From the NCBI GenBank assembly GCA_036825155.1, contig DAISYU010000052.1:1-21756 (forward strand): DNA of 21,756 bases, given 5' to 3'. The notes below the pieces were generated by a model, which had not been told where the DNA came from, ran no database searches, and saw only the letters and a program-made list of their open reading frames with translations. Positions 1 through 7,133 of the stretch are shown here, piece by piece. The DNA is from DSAD01 sp036825155. Lineage in GTDB: Bacteria; Desulfobacterota; Desulfomonilia; UBA1062. Position 1 is the first letter of the stretch; every line of letters begins with the position of its first letter. A program made the translations under genes and the position numbers.

Positions 1-53
1 TGTTTGGCCTGTGCCTTCATACATATGGACTTAGAATCCTGTGCCTGTCGGAT

Positions 54-500
54 CTATCTCCTTCGGCCACCGCCCATACCGCCGCCTCCTCCCATTCCGC
101 CACCGCCGCCCATACCGCCGCCACGGCCAGGGCCTCCCCCTGTACCGAAGTGAGCGTTGACATTCGGCTGCTGTGCCTGTGAGAGGGTACCGCTTTTGAA
201 TTTCTCAACTGCAGCACGGATCTGTCCGCTTACGCCGACAATGACCTGAATACCGGCAGCACCGAAGACCTGGAACGCATTCGGGCCGCAATTACCGGTC
301 AAGACTGCCTTTACATCAAGCTGAGCAAGCATCTGCCCTGTCTGAATACCCGCACCACCTCCGGCCATTGCGTTGGAGTTCTCAATGGCGCGAAAATCCA
401 TCGTATCCGTGTCTACAATGAGAAAATACCGGGCACGTCCAAGACGCGCATCCACCTGGTCGTCTAATGTTGTACCTGTTGCACTTACTGCAATCTTCAT
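54..500 (-). CDS. NifX/NifB-fold (dinitrogenase iron-molybdenum cofactor family) protein with Gly/Met-rich tail
   Basis: A 148-residue cytoplasmic protein. Residues 1 to about 105 have the NifX/NifB C-terminal-domain layout seen in MTH1175 and the Desulfovibrio orange protein: an MKIAVSATG start, a DARLGRARYFLIVD strand, the AMAGGGAGIQTGQMLA segment, the conserved VLTGNCGPNAFQVF turn and a closing helix. Family members bind or carry Fe-S, Fe-Mo or Mo-Cu clusters; the cargo here is unknown. After residue 120 comes a low-complexity tail of Gly, Met and Arg with repeated GGGMGG units, ending in RRR. The start is well placed, with GAGGTG 8 nt upstream of the ATG. It lies 42 bp behind the DUF5320 gene and probably shares its transcript. 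The fold call is firm, the role is inference. Confidence 0.88.
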   Translation of the reverse strand: MKIAVSATGTTLDDQVDARLGRARYFLIVDTDTMDFRAIENSNAMAGGGAGIQTGQMLAQLDVKAVLTGNCGPNAFQVFGAAGIQVIVGVSGQIRAAVEKFKSGTLSQAQQPNVNAHFGTGGGPGRGGGMGGGGGMGGGGGMGGGRRR

Positions 501-542
501 GTGTTTTCACCTCGTTGTGTTGTGTTTCGATTAGAACCGGCC

Positions 543-947
543 TCAGTCAGTTTCAGCTGAAGCATCCAGTGTCTCTATCTGTTTTTTGATATCCTCCAGC
601 ATCCCTTCCATGTACTTCGCCTGCTCTTTGAGATCACGGAGATGATCTTCTTTTGAGAAACCAGGATGGCTGTAGGGCATTGGGTTTGGCTCAGAATATG
701 CGCCAAAAGGCATGCCGCCTCTCGCGTACGGAAATCCGTATGGACTCCTCTGCCAGCCGGTAAGTCCAGTTGCGTAGAACCAGTTTCGATGCCCCCTGCC
801 TCCTCCTCTCCCAAAACCGATACCTCCGAAGCCTCGACCGGGAATGGTATTGGCATATCCTGGAACCGGATATCCTGCACAGAAACCTGCGCCTCTTCCC
901 GTCATCGGGCCCATTCCTGCAGGTCCTCTTCCATTTCCAAATGGCAT
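543..947 (-). CDS. DUF5320 domain-containing protein
   Basis: A 134-residue protein starting MPFGNGRGPAGMGPMTGRG, the signature opening of DUF5320 proteins, followed by a Gly/Pro/Tyr/Arg-rich low-complexity middle with one Cys (C23). The last 35 or so residues are charged and helical (KEDHLRDLKEQAKYMEGMLE), a likely short coiled coil, also typical of the family. DUF5320 genes commonly sit beside NifX/NifB-fold genes in anaerobes, as here on both sides, but no biochemical function is established to my knowledge. The start is supported by GGAGG 8 nt upstream. A terminator-like hairpin at 1080-1134 separates it from the upstream operon, so it probably has its own promoter in 948-1080; the only candidate I see there is weak (TTGTCG upstream of ATAGAG). 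Confidence 0.85.
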   Translation of the reverse strand: MPFGNGRGPAGMGPMTGRGAGFCAGYPVPGYANTIPGRGFGGIGFGRGGGRGHRNWFYATGLTGWQRSPYGFPYARGGMPFGAYSEPNPMPYSHPGFSKEDHLRDLKEQAKYMEGMLEDIKKQIETLDASAETD

Positions 948-1079
948 CTCTTGTCCTCCTTTCTTTAATTATTGTTTCTTGTTTTTTCCTCGGTGCTCTA
1001 TGGGTTCATTTTCCGCATCGACAACTCTTTAAGCTTATTTGCCTTTTTATGAACCCCGGGCATCTCTGTCTGTTTCTGG

Positions 1080-1134
1080 AAAAAAAGAGGCCCGTCCGAT
1101 CCCGGCTTTCACCAGAATATCGAGGGACGGGCCT
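1080..1134 (-). terminator. Rho-independent terminator ending the sigma-54-controlled operon
   Basis: On the minus strand, AGGCCCGTCC (1125-1134) and GGACGGGCCT (1088-1097) form a perfect 10-bp stem. It is followed by C and seven T (1080-1086). The loop is long (27 nt) but can fold internally. It lies 20-74 nt past the stop codon at 1154. Confidence 0.7.
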
Positions 1135-1153
1135 ATTGCAGAAACAGCTATCT

Positions 1154-1483
1154 TCATTTTGGTTTCCTTTCTCCCTCTCCATGAGGGTGTTCTATATATG
1201 CCTGTGTCTTCTCTATCTTTCCGGACGTATCCTCACCGGAAGCCTGCTGTGTTTCAATCAGGCGTACCGTGGGCCTGCGATGTATCAAGTGGTTCAATAA
1301 CGGTCTGAGATATCCGTCCGGTTGTCTAATGTCGTTTATCAGAGCTGCGACCAGGGGAAGACCGAGGCCTAGAATACTCCTGCGGATCGGCCTGCGGGTA
1401 GTTGCTCCCACTGTCCGGATAAAGCGCATGCCGCCGCCTTGAATCCGCAACCTCAATGGTCCTGTTCCATCACCTCTTGGCAT
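1154..1483 (-). CDS. Small MPRGDGTGP-type protein (DUF5320-like N-terminus)
   Basis: A 109-residue protein of unknown function. Its first nine residues, MPRGDGTGP, are the opening found on many DUF5320 and related small proteins next to NifX-fold genes. The rest (QGGGMRFIRTVGATTRRPIR, then ALINDIRQPDGYLRPLLNHL) is basic and mixed, with no CxxC motif and no membrane segment I can recognise, and it ends in a charged tail. The start codon at 1483 is preceded by AAAGGAGG with 9 nt spacing. Its first 14 nt overlap the end of the upstream NifX-fold gene in another frame, which suggests translational coupling. Longer starts in this frame would only read antisense-like sequence through the neighbour and lack a ribosome binding site. 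Confidence 0.65.
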   Translation of the reverse strand: MPRGDGTGPLRLRIQGGGMRFIRTVGATTRRPIRRSILGLGLPLVAALINDIRQPDGYLRPLLNHLIHRRPTVRLIETQQASGEDTSGKIEKTQAYIEHPHGEGERKPK

Positions 1484-1928
1484 TGTTCCCATCCTCCTTT
1501 TTTCCGTCTGTGAACATGCCCTTTTCTCCCGGGCCAATTTCCACAATTCCTCCATGCCGGTGACACCTTCTCCTGGAGCACCAGTGCATGCTTCTGGTAT
1601 GACCGGGCATGAAATATCTGGGATCGGCAAGCCTCCCGCAAAGATAGGCTTCGAGAATATCTTCGGTGGGGCCCGATATAAACGGGACAAGTTCGATACC
1701 GGAGTGGATCACCATGGCGGCAAACGGCCGGGAAACAGCCCCGCATATCAGAACATCCACCCCATGGTCGGAAAGAATGCCGACCATAGCAGGGATAACT
1801 CTTGTTTGGAATTTTACTCTATCCCGTCTGATTTCCATTCCGTCCCTGATTTCGAAGATCATAAGGGTATCAGCAAAATCGGCAACAGCTGCCATATGAT
1901 CTTCGTGTATGGGAATTGCAATCTTCAT
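1470..1928 (-). CDS. NifX/NifB-fold protein, first gene of a sigma-54 operon
   Basis: A 152-residue protein. The MKIAIPIHEDHMAAVADFAD start, the internal strand VDVLICGAVSRPFAAMVIHS (residues 57-76) and the VPFISGPTEDILEAYL helix match the dinitrogenase Fe-Mo cofactor family. The usual CGGxG-like loop is replaced by CGAVSR. The C-terminus carries a Cys/His cluster, C117-x4-C122 with H123 and H125, that could bind metal. The start is fixed by homology. There is no Shine-Dalgarno sequence in front of it, and the predicted sigma-54 transcript would begin only about 4 nt upstream, so the message may be leaderless. It overlaps the next gene by 14 nt. Orange-protein operons of Desulfovibrio have a similar family member under a sigma-54 regulator; no MinD-type ATPases are present in this window. 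Confidence 0.85.
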   Translation of the reverse strand: MKIAIPIHEDHMAAVADFADTLMIFEIRDGMEIRRDRVKFQTRVIPAMVGILSDHGVDVLICGAVSRPFAAMVIHSGIELVPFISGPTEDILEAYLCGRLADPRYFMPGHTRSMHWCSRRRCHRHGGIVEIGPGEKGMFTDGKKEDGNNAKR

Positions 1929-1942
1929 AGCATCAGGATTTG

Positions 1943-1958
1943 AGCAATGAGTATGCCA
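1943..1958 (-). promoter_or_regulatory. Sigma-54 (-24/-12) promoter
   Basis: The minus strand reads TGGCATACTCATTGCT, matching TGGCACGN4TTGCW at every position except C6 and G7, with the essential GG and GC exactly ten bases apart. The predicted start of transcription is near 1932. It sits between the activator gene and the NifX-fold gene, downstream of two inverted repeats. Confidence 0.85.
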
Positions 1959-2023
1959 GGGGTATGGAGATCTCTTAATTAATTGAATTTATGAATTATA
2001 TTAAGTTCTGATTGCATTTAACA

Positions 2024-2039
2024 GTCGCACTGGTGCGAC
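2024..2039 (-). promoter_or_regulatory. Upstream activator site 1 (inverted repeat)
   Basis: GTCGCAC-TG-GTGCGAC, a perfect 7-bp inverted repeat centred about 100 bp upstream of the predicted sigma-54 start site. It shares the GTCGC-N6-GCGAC core with the repeat at 2056-2073. The likely binder is the Fis-type domain of the activator encoded just upstream; this is inference from position. Confidence 0.7.
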
Positions 2040-2055
2040 CTCTTATAAGGGGTTT

Positions 2056-2073
2056 GGTCGCTTAATTGCGACC
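2056..2073 (-). promoter_or_regulatory. Upstream activator site 2 (inverted repeat)
   Basis: GGTCGC-TTAATT-GCGACC, a perfect 6-bp inverted repeat. It is the second copy of GTCGC-N6-GCGAC, with its centre 33 bp (about three helical turns) from site 1, so the two sites lie on the same DNA face about 133 bp upstream of the predicted start. Confidence 0.7.
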
Positions 2074-2083
2074 CTGAGGTGCA

Positions 2084-3457
2084 TTATCCTGATTTTTTCT
2101 TTGTACGGGGAACTGATAGTCCGAGCGAGCGTATCTTTCTGAACAGGGTGCTCTTATGTATGCCGAGTTCTTGTGCTGTCTTCAGCCGGTTCCAGTCGTT
2201 TCTCTTCAGCGCGTTCATAAGAAACGCAGCCTCCACCTTTCTGAGCGACTCGCCGGGATCTTTTGTCTTTGCATCGCCGAGGCCTTCATGTTCAAACAGT
2301 GCGGGAAGATGTGACTGGTTTATCTGGTTTGACCTGCACATGATAAATGCCCGCTCTATGATGTTTTCGAGTTCCCTGACATTACCCGGGAATTCGTACC
2401 TCATCAGGTACGTCAGTGCTGTCTCGGATATGGAAACGATGTTTTTGCCCTGGATCTTGTTGAATCGATCGATAAAGTGTTCCACAAGAAGCGGGATATC
2501 CTCTTTGCGCTCCCTCAGCGGCGGGACCGCAATCTTCACGACATTCAGACGGTAGTACAGATCATCGCGAAATATTTTCTCGCGCACAAGGGCTTCCAGG
2601 TCCCTGTTCGTTGCAGCTATGATCCGCACATCGGCCCGCATCTGTTTGACGCTGCCCAGCGGCTCGTAGGTTTTCTCCTGGAGTACTCGCAGCAGACGGA
2701 CCTGCAATGCCGGAGATATATCACCGATCTCGTCTAAGAATATCGTTCCACCCTGGGCCAGGGCAAACCTGCCGGGTTTATCCCGTTTGGCATCGGTGAA
2801 AGCGCCCGCCTTATACCCGAACAACTCGGATTCCAGCAGCGTATCGGGCAGTGCCCCACAGTTGACCGCAATAAAGGGTTTTGCCCTTCTGGGGCTGAGA
2901 TTGTGTATGGCACGGGCAAAGAGTTCCTTGCCGGTGCCGGTCTCTCCCTCGAGCAGAATTGTACTGGTAGAGTCTGCCACAACCGGCAGCATCTCAAAAA
3001 TCGTACGCATCTCACTATTCACACTCAGGATATCCTGGCAGCTATAATCTTTCCCTATTTCATCGCGGACTTTCTCGATTGAACCGATATCACGGAAGGT
3101 CTCCACTCCTCCGGTGACCCTTCCATGCGCATCACGGATGGGAGCAGCCGAGATGCTGATGGAACGTTTTTCGCCGTTTGAATCTATTATGGATACAATC
3201 CTGTTGACGACCGGATTGCCTGTCTGCATCGCCTCTTTCAGAGGACAGTCTGTTTCACAGCAACTCGCCCGCAGAATCTCTCTGCACGTGCCGCACAACG
3301 CCTCTTCCTTGGTTACACCCGTAATATCCTGAGCTGCCTTGTTAAATGACGTGATCGCCCAATCAAGATCCACCGTGAAAATGCCATCGGCAATGGATTC
3401 AATAACCAGGTCGGTATAATTTTTGTCATTTCCAGCCATATGATCTCGATCCTGCAA
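2084..3457 (-). CDS. PAS domain, sigma-54-dependent Fis-family transcriptional activator
   Basis: A 457-residue enhancer-binding protein. Residues 14-130 are a PAS sensor with a Cys cluster (C55, C58, C66, C67, C71). Residues 140-375 are the AAA+ domain: Walker A GETGTGKE (171-178), sigma-54 loop GAFTDA (218-223; the usual form is GAFTGA), Walker B TIFLDEIGD (238-246) and the arginine-finger region FRDDLYYRLN (296-305). Residues 405-446 are a Fis-type helix-turn-helix (LKTAQELGIHKSTLFRKI). There is no receiver domain, so it probably senses a ligand or redox state directly. Matched inverted repeats and a -24/-12 promoter immediately downstream make the following NifX operon its likely target. 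The start is ambiguous: TTG 3457 has AAAGGA at 6 nt, while ATG 3439 has a weaker site. Confidence 0.92.
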   Translation of the reverse strand: MQDRDHMAGNDKNYTDLVIESIADGIFTVDLDWAITSFNKAAQDITGVTKEEALCGTCREILRASCCETDCPLKEAMQTGNPVVNRIVSIIDSNGEKRSISISAAPIRDAHGRVTGGVETFRDIGSIEKVRDEIGKDYSCQDILSVNSEMRTIFEMLPVVADSTSTILLEGETGTGKELFARAIHNLSPRRAKPFIAVNCGALPDTLLESELFGYKAGAFTDAKRDKPGRFALAQGGTIFLDEIGDISPALQVRLLRVLQEKTYEPLGSVKQMRADVRIIAATNRDLEALVREKIFRDDLYYRLNVVKIAVPPLRERKEDIPLLVEHFIDRFNKIQGKNIVSISETALTYLMRYEFPGNVRELENIIERAFIMCRSNQINQSHLPALFEHEGLGDAKTKDPGESLRKVEAAFLMNALKRNDWNRLKTAQELGIHKSTLFRKIRSLGLSVPRTKKKSG

Positions 3458-3753
3458 ACAGTGTCCTTTCCTGTCCGTTCCCGTTCACATCCCAGTATAT
3501 CGTTGTCCGGCACGGGTATTGTTACCGAGCATATCAGATAGTAATGATTCCTGAAACGGTTTTATTATTTTCATTGTATCCCAATCCGTCCATAATGCTG
3601 CAGGAATACCCAGCTGAAAGATTCTCTTCTGCAAAAAGTCACCTCACTCAACCCATAAATATCGCTAGCTATTCCAGTTCATTAGAAGAATATTTCACAT
3701 TAACTTGATTTCTTCAGGACCAGAATTACTATTTCACTAGTCTGTATCGTTTT

Positions 3754-3787
3754 GTGACAGGTACTTTATGCATTTTGTATAAAATGC
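3754..3787 (+). promoter_or_regulatory. Candidate promoter with overlapping inverted repeat for the PEP-CTERM gene
   Basis: GTGACA (3754-3759) and TATAAA (3778-3783) are separated by 18 bp. The -10 lies inside the inverted repeat GCATTTT-GTAT-AAAATGC (3770-3787), which could be an operator. It would give a long leader of about 155 nt. Weakly supported. Confidence 0.35.
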
Positions 3788-3841
3788 TATCCAGTTTATC
3801 TTTATTTATTTCAAAGTGTTACACATTATCAATCACATTAT

Positions 3842-3864
3842 GAATTAATGTTTTGCATTAATTC
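3842..3864. repeat. Inverted repeat in the PEP-CTERM gene leader
   Basis: GAATTAATG-TTTTG-CATTAATTC, perfect 9-bp arms with a 5-nt centre, about 85 bp before the PEP-CTERM start codon. It could be an operator or an AT-rich RNA hairpin. No T-run follows, so it is not a terminator. Confidence 0.6.
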
Positions 3865-3947
3865 CTTGGGCATCAAGACTCTGTGTGCACTCTCGACGTG
3901 TATCAAAAAATAAGTAGGGAAAAGTTTGTTTAAAAAAGGAGGAAAAA

Positions 3948-5471
3948 ATGATGAAGTCTGCAGTTAACGGATTCCTGGTGGGGTCTCTTCTGGTCCTGGT
4001 TTCATTCTTTATTGCACCGAGTGCACAGTGCTCAACAATGGACACCCTGTCGTTTGAGAATCTCACCCAGGACGTGGGCCGCGGTTTCGGAGATACCTGG
4101 AACCGGTATGCATGGTCCATGGAGGAGCTTGGGGGAAAGGTGTATGTCGGGACCTGGAGCGTGAGTCTTGACATTGCCGGAATCTTTTCCGCTGTATCGA
4201 GCGGCGATATTGATTTCTCCGGCACGGGAGATCCTCTTTCATTGATGTATACATTCATGAAGTCCACCGGCGGTGAGATCTGGAGGAATGATGGCGGTAC
4301 GAACTGGGAGCAGGTATACGATGCCGAACCGGATGAAGTCGGCTTCCGTAAGATGGTGACGGTGGAACACGACGGCACACAAACTCTCTATGTCGGATCA
4401 GTCAACAGTGAAGGGTGCAAGATCTTATACTCGAGTACCGGCAACGAGACAGACTGGGATACATTGGAAGGCGGACCGATGGACAATCCTGAAAACGTCT
4501 CTATCAGGGCAATGATTGCTCAAGATGGTATGCTGATTGTAGGGACGGAAAATAATTCAAACTCAGGCGGAGAGCTGTGGGTGTATAACCCGAACAATAC
4601 AAATGGTGCTACTGTTAACGGTTCTGAATGGTGTCAGATAGGAGCAGGTGAGTTCGACGGAGACCCTTCCCTTGCTGAACTTGCCTTTTATAATGGTGAG
4701 CTGTACGTGGGCACCTGGGACTTTGATGACAAGTTCAAACTTTTCAAAGTCTGTGAAGCTGACGGAGGATACAATGTTAATGATGTCACTCCGATCTTTG
4801 ACGGCTGTGATGATCTCAGCAACTTAGGTGTCATGAAGCTGATAGAATATGATGGCAGGCTCTATCTGGGGACGGTTAACTACGAGAACGGATTCACCCT
4901 GTTGTGCACTGAGGACACTTCAGACAGGAACGGATGGACCGTTATCACCACGAACGGTCTTGGGGACCCGAGCAATGCCTATTCATGGGCGATGGAAGAA
5001 TGGAACGACAAATTATACCTGGGAACCTTCAACGACGGTCTCTTCAGCGGTATCTACGATCCTGTACCAATCCCGCTGGACGGCAGAGGCCAGCTCTGGT
5101 GTTCTGATGGTACGAACTGGTCACAGGTAGTGGACGACGGGTTCGGCTCTCGTTTCAACTACGGCATAAGAACAATGACAGTCACCTCTGATAATCGGCT
5201 TGTCCTCGGAACAGCGTCGAACATGATGATCCCTGATCCATCGATTATCAACCCCTATTTTATGAGCCTCCTGGGCAACATCGACGGTGTTGATATTACA
5301 GCCCTGAGTTCACAACTGGCGAGCCTTTCCTCAGACAACTGGATCGGAGCAGAGGTCTGGGCTACCAAGAATGGATCCCAGGCCCCGGTTCCTGAACCTG
5401 CAACCATTCTTCTCCTGGGCATCGGATTGGCCGGTCTGGCAAAATTCAGGATCAAATTCAACAAAGGTTAG
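3948..5471 (+). CDS. PEP-CTERM sorting domain protein with seven propeller-like repeats
   Basis: A 507-residue secreted protein. Residues 1-29 form a signal peptide (basic start, hydrophobic core, cleavage near SAQCS). The C-terminus is a canonical PEP-CTERM tail: VPEPATILLLGIGLAGL (481-497) followed by a basic end (KFRIKFNKG), the exosortase recognition and processing signal. Between them, a VYVGT/LYLGT-type strand recurs seven times, at about residues 65, 147, 196, 252, 305, 356 and 418. Each is followed by an EIW/ELW/QLW-type strand, which suggests a seven-bladed beta-propeller. The ligand is unknown. Exosortase is not in this window. AAAGGAGG lies 5 nt before ATG 3948 and 8 nt before ATG 3951, so either may be used. 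A hairpin follows the gene, which appears monocistronic. Confidence 0.9.
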   Translation: MMKSAVNGFLVGSLLVLVSFFIAPSAQCSTMDTLSFENLTQDVGRGFGDTWNRYAWSMEELGGKVYVGTWSVSLDIAGIFSAVSSGDIDFSGTGDPLSLMYTFMKSTGGEIWRNDGGTNWEQVYDAEPDEVGFRKMVTVEHDGTQTLYVGSVNSEGCKILYSSTGNETDWDTLEGGPMDNPENVSIRAMIAQDGMLIVGTENNSNSGGELWVYNPNNTNGATVNGSEWCQIGAGEFDGDPSLAELAFYNGELYVGTWDFDDKFKLFKVCEADGGYNVNDVTPIFDGCDDLSNLGVMKLIEYDGRLYLGTVNYENGFTLLCTEDTSDRNGWTVITTNGLGDPSNAYSWAMEEWNDKLYLGTFNDGLFSGIYDPVPIPLDGRGQLWCSDGTNWSQVVDDGFGSRFNYGIRTMTVTSDNRLVLGTASNMMIPDPSIINPYFMSLLGNIDGVDITALSSQLASLSSDNWIGAEVWATKNGSQAPVPEPATILLLGIGLAGLAKFRIKFNKG

Positions 5472-5494
5472 CATCATTTCTTAAGAAATGTACC

Positions 5495-5524
5495 GGGACA
5501 GGGTCATGCCTTCGGCCCTGTCCC
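5495..5524 (+). terminator. Terminator-like hairpin after the PEP-CTERM gene
   Basis: GGGACAGGG (5495-5503) pairs perfectly with CCCTGTCCC (5516-5524) across a 12-nt loop. The following sequence is only moderately T-rich (TCTTCGTTATTTATT). A second palindrome, CATTTCTTAAGAAATG (5475-5490), lies between the stop codon and this stem. Confidence 0.6.
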
Positions 5525-5758
5525 TCTTCGTTATTTATTAAAGACAATCAATGGGGTACAGATACCCGACGCTGAAACGCGTACATGGCTGCGGTATGAT
5601 ATGTATCCCTCAAGAATGCAGGCAGGCCACGGCACACGATACCGCTATTGCTATGATAATCCATAACCAGGAAGGAAACCACATAGATTACATTCAGGCA
5701 GAAAGGGGATCTCACTGGACAATCTGGTGCATGGAAGACGTTTTCAGATACGTTTACG

Positions 5759-6007
5759 CTAAATCCAATAAACCGACCCCTCGTTTTCCTTTTTCTTTTT
5801 GTTATACAACTCCAGGGCCTCACTTCTTTCATATATCTTATCAGGATCGCTCAGGATCAGATAGTTTGCACAATCATTGTTCGGACATCCGGCCCGGACC
5901 CATTTAAAGACCCTGGCAGCCCTTTGGACAGAAGGTTTTATCTCAGACCAGAAGACTTCGCTGTTACACCGTTCACATTTGAAATAATAGACAACATCGC
6001 CATCCAT
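5759..6007 (-). CDS. Small hypothetical protein with two Cys pairs (zinc-ribbon-like)
   Basis: An 82-residue protein of unknown function. Two Cys pairs are visible, FKCERCNSE (C11, C14) and GCPNNDC (C41, C46), spaced like a four-Cys zinc site. They are followed by a charged helix (DKIYERSEALELYNKKKKEN) and the C-terminal ending SVYWI. The start at 6007 has AGGAGG at 9 nt, a strong site, and the frame is preferred over the overlapping plus-strand frame, which has none. The ending and the CPN-x2-C motif resemble the 77-residue protein at 6718-6951. No membrane segment or signal peptide is seen. Confidence 0.7.
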   Translation of the reverse strand: MDGDVVYYFKCERCNSEVFWSEIKPSVQRAARVFKWVRAGCPNNDCANYLILSDPDKIYERSEALELYNKKKKENEGSVYWI

Positions 6008-6093
6008 CTGAGGGGCCTCCTAATTGTATACACTGTTCTGAAATCATACGATAAAGGATCTTGATCCACAGGTCAATAGATATGCTTTGATTA

Positions 6094-6540
6094 TCATTCC
6101 CCAGATGCCCACCAGTTTCCTGAACAGGTTGTCCCGGCAAAGAGTATCTCCCAGGTACCGTGGACGTGTAGATGTGCATTATCAAAGATCCCGCATATTA
6201 TTATCCGATAGACACCAAGGTTGGTATCTATTTCAAACCTGTCATCCACAATCGGCCAGATATCTCTGCTCTCGACATTGATATCTCCGGTGACGGTCAA
6301 ACCACCGCAGCTGTATCGTTCAAGCCGGACGGAAAGATGGGAAATATGGGTCAAATCCTGACCGAGTGTAAAATCAAAACCCCCGAACTCAGTCTCGGTT
6401 TTCCACACAAACGATCTGTCATTGGCTGGTAGGGATTGAGCCGATCCCAGGGTAAATACACTGCAGAGGAAAACGCACAAGGTGATCAGAACAGGTAGCA
6501 CACTTTGCCAAAACAAGCCCTTAACATTCATAGATCTCAT
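6094..6540 (-). CDS. Secreted hypothetical protein
   Basis: A 148-residue protein with a clear signal peptide: a basic start (MRSMNVKG), then a long hydrophobic core (VLPVLITLCVFLCSVFTLGS) with cleavage likely at GSAQS. The mature part (about 113 residues) alternates short beta-like segments and ends in a pattern GTWEILFAGTTCSGNWWASG. I have seen that G-x-W...C-x-G-x-W arrangement at the end of small extracellular beta domains, but I cannot name a family. C98 in SCGG, the Cys in IICGIF and C140 could form disulfides in the periplasm. The start at 6540 has AGGAAA about 7 nt upstream; the in-frame ATG three codons later is an alternative. Function unknown. Confidence 0.68.
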   Translation of the reverse strand: MRSMNVKGLFWQSVLPVLITLCVFLCSVFTLGSAQSLPANDRSFVWKTETEFGGFDFTLGQDLTHISHLSVRLERYSCGGLTVTGDINVESRDIWPIVDDRFEIDTNLGVYRIIICGIFDNAHLHVHGTWEILFAGTTCSGNWWASGE

Positions 6541-6717
6541 AGAACCGTTTCCTGTTTATAGATACAGTGCATTATCACCGTAGTGACCCAAGCGTGGGTA
6601 AGTGCATCTTCCTGTATATCCTGTCTTCATGGATGCTCTATACACAAGCCCTTGAAGAATTGGCATTCACCAGATTATTGTCTGCATTCCCCGGATGACC
6701 AAGACTGTCTCTGAAAT

Positions 6718-6951
6718 TTACGTTTGCCAGTATACCTTCATTTTCGGGTAATGTGATAATCTGATGTACTCCCTTCTCGCTTTATCCATGGAAGGAAATT
6801 TTTCTTCCGGCTTGAGGCTCACCCTGCGATTGCATGCAGGGTTCGGGCATTTTCCCTGGTACTTGGAAGCGTCATGATCCGCAAGCTTGGCAAAGAATTT
6901 GGATCTGCACCCCTGATGGTCGAATAAGGCTACTTTTATCTGTTCCATCAT
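6718..6951 (-). CDS. Small hypothetical protein with CPNPAC motif
   Basis: A 77-residue basic protein. It contains GCRSKFFA (C15) and GKCPNPACNRR (C35, C40), then a charged helix (SMDKARREYIRLSHYPKMK) ending in VYWQT. The Cys pattern is incomplete for a classical zinc ribbon, with three Cys plus possible His (H12, H26). The organisation, the CPN-x2-C motif, the A-x3-Y helix and the terminal VYW match the 82-residue protein at 5759-6007, so the two may be diverged paralogues. GGGAGG lies 6 nt before the first ATG and 9 nt before the second. Function unknown. Confidence 0.65.
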   Translation of the reverse strand: MMEQIKVALFDHQGCRSKFFAKLADHDASKYQGKCPNPACNRRVSLKPEEKFPSMDKARREYIRLSHYPKMKVYWQT

Positions 6952-7133
6952 ACTCTGCCTCCCGTCATCTGGTAAACCTTATAACCCCTTAATTATAAAT
7001 ATAGTTTGATATGATGAATAGTCAATACACCACAGCGCTCAAAACGAAGAAACAGCTCGTTCTTTCCAGCTAATAAGAAGTGTTATCAATGTGTTAGATA
7101 ATCTTCTGAATGTTACCAGAATAATATTCCGTC

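Larger units (their letters stand above)
3458..3947. other. AT-rich divergent intergenic region
   Basis: This separates the sigma-54 activator gene from the PEP-CTERM gene. I see no coding capacity. It holds a candidate promoter/operator (3754-3787) and a 9-bp inverted repeat (3842-3864), listed separately. I found no convincing -24/-12 element for the PEP-CTERM gene. Confidence 0.6.

Noticed and set aside
1..30. A possible start of a further minus-strand gene (ATG near 17-25, MYEGTGQ or MKAQAK)
   Set aside because: Too little sequence, no well-placed ribosome binding site, and two competing frames.
948..1079. A second -24/-12 promoter in front of the DUF5320 gene
   Set aside because: I looked for GG-N10-GC on the minus strand with flanking consensus and found none; no GTCGC-N6-GCGAC repeat is present either.
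5551..5907. A 118-residue plus-strand frame after the PEP-CTERM gene
   Set aside because: No ribosome binding site, and it overlaps the better supported minus-strand gene at 5759-6007. The part before 5759 shows no family features. I could not assign anything in 5525-5758.
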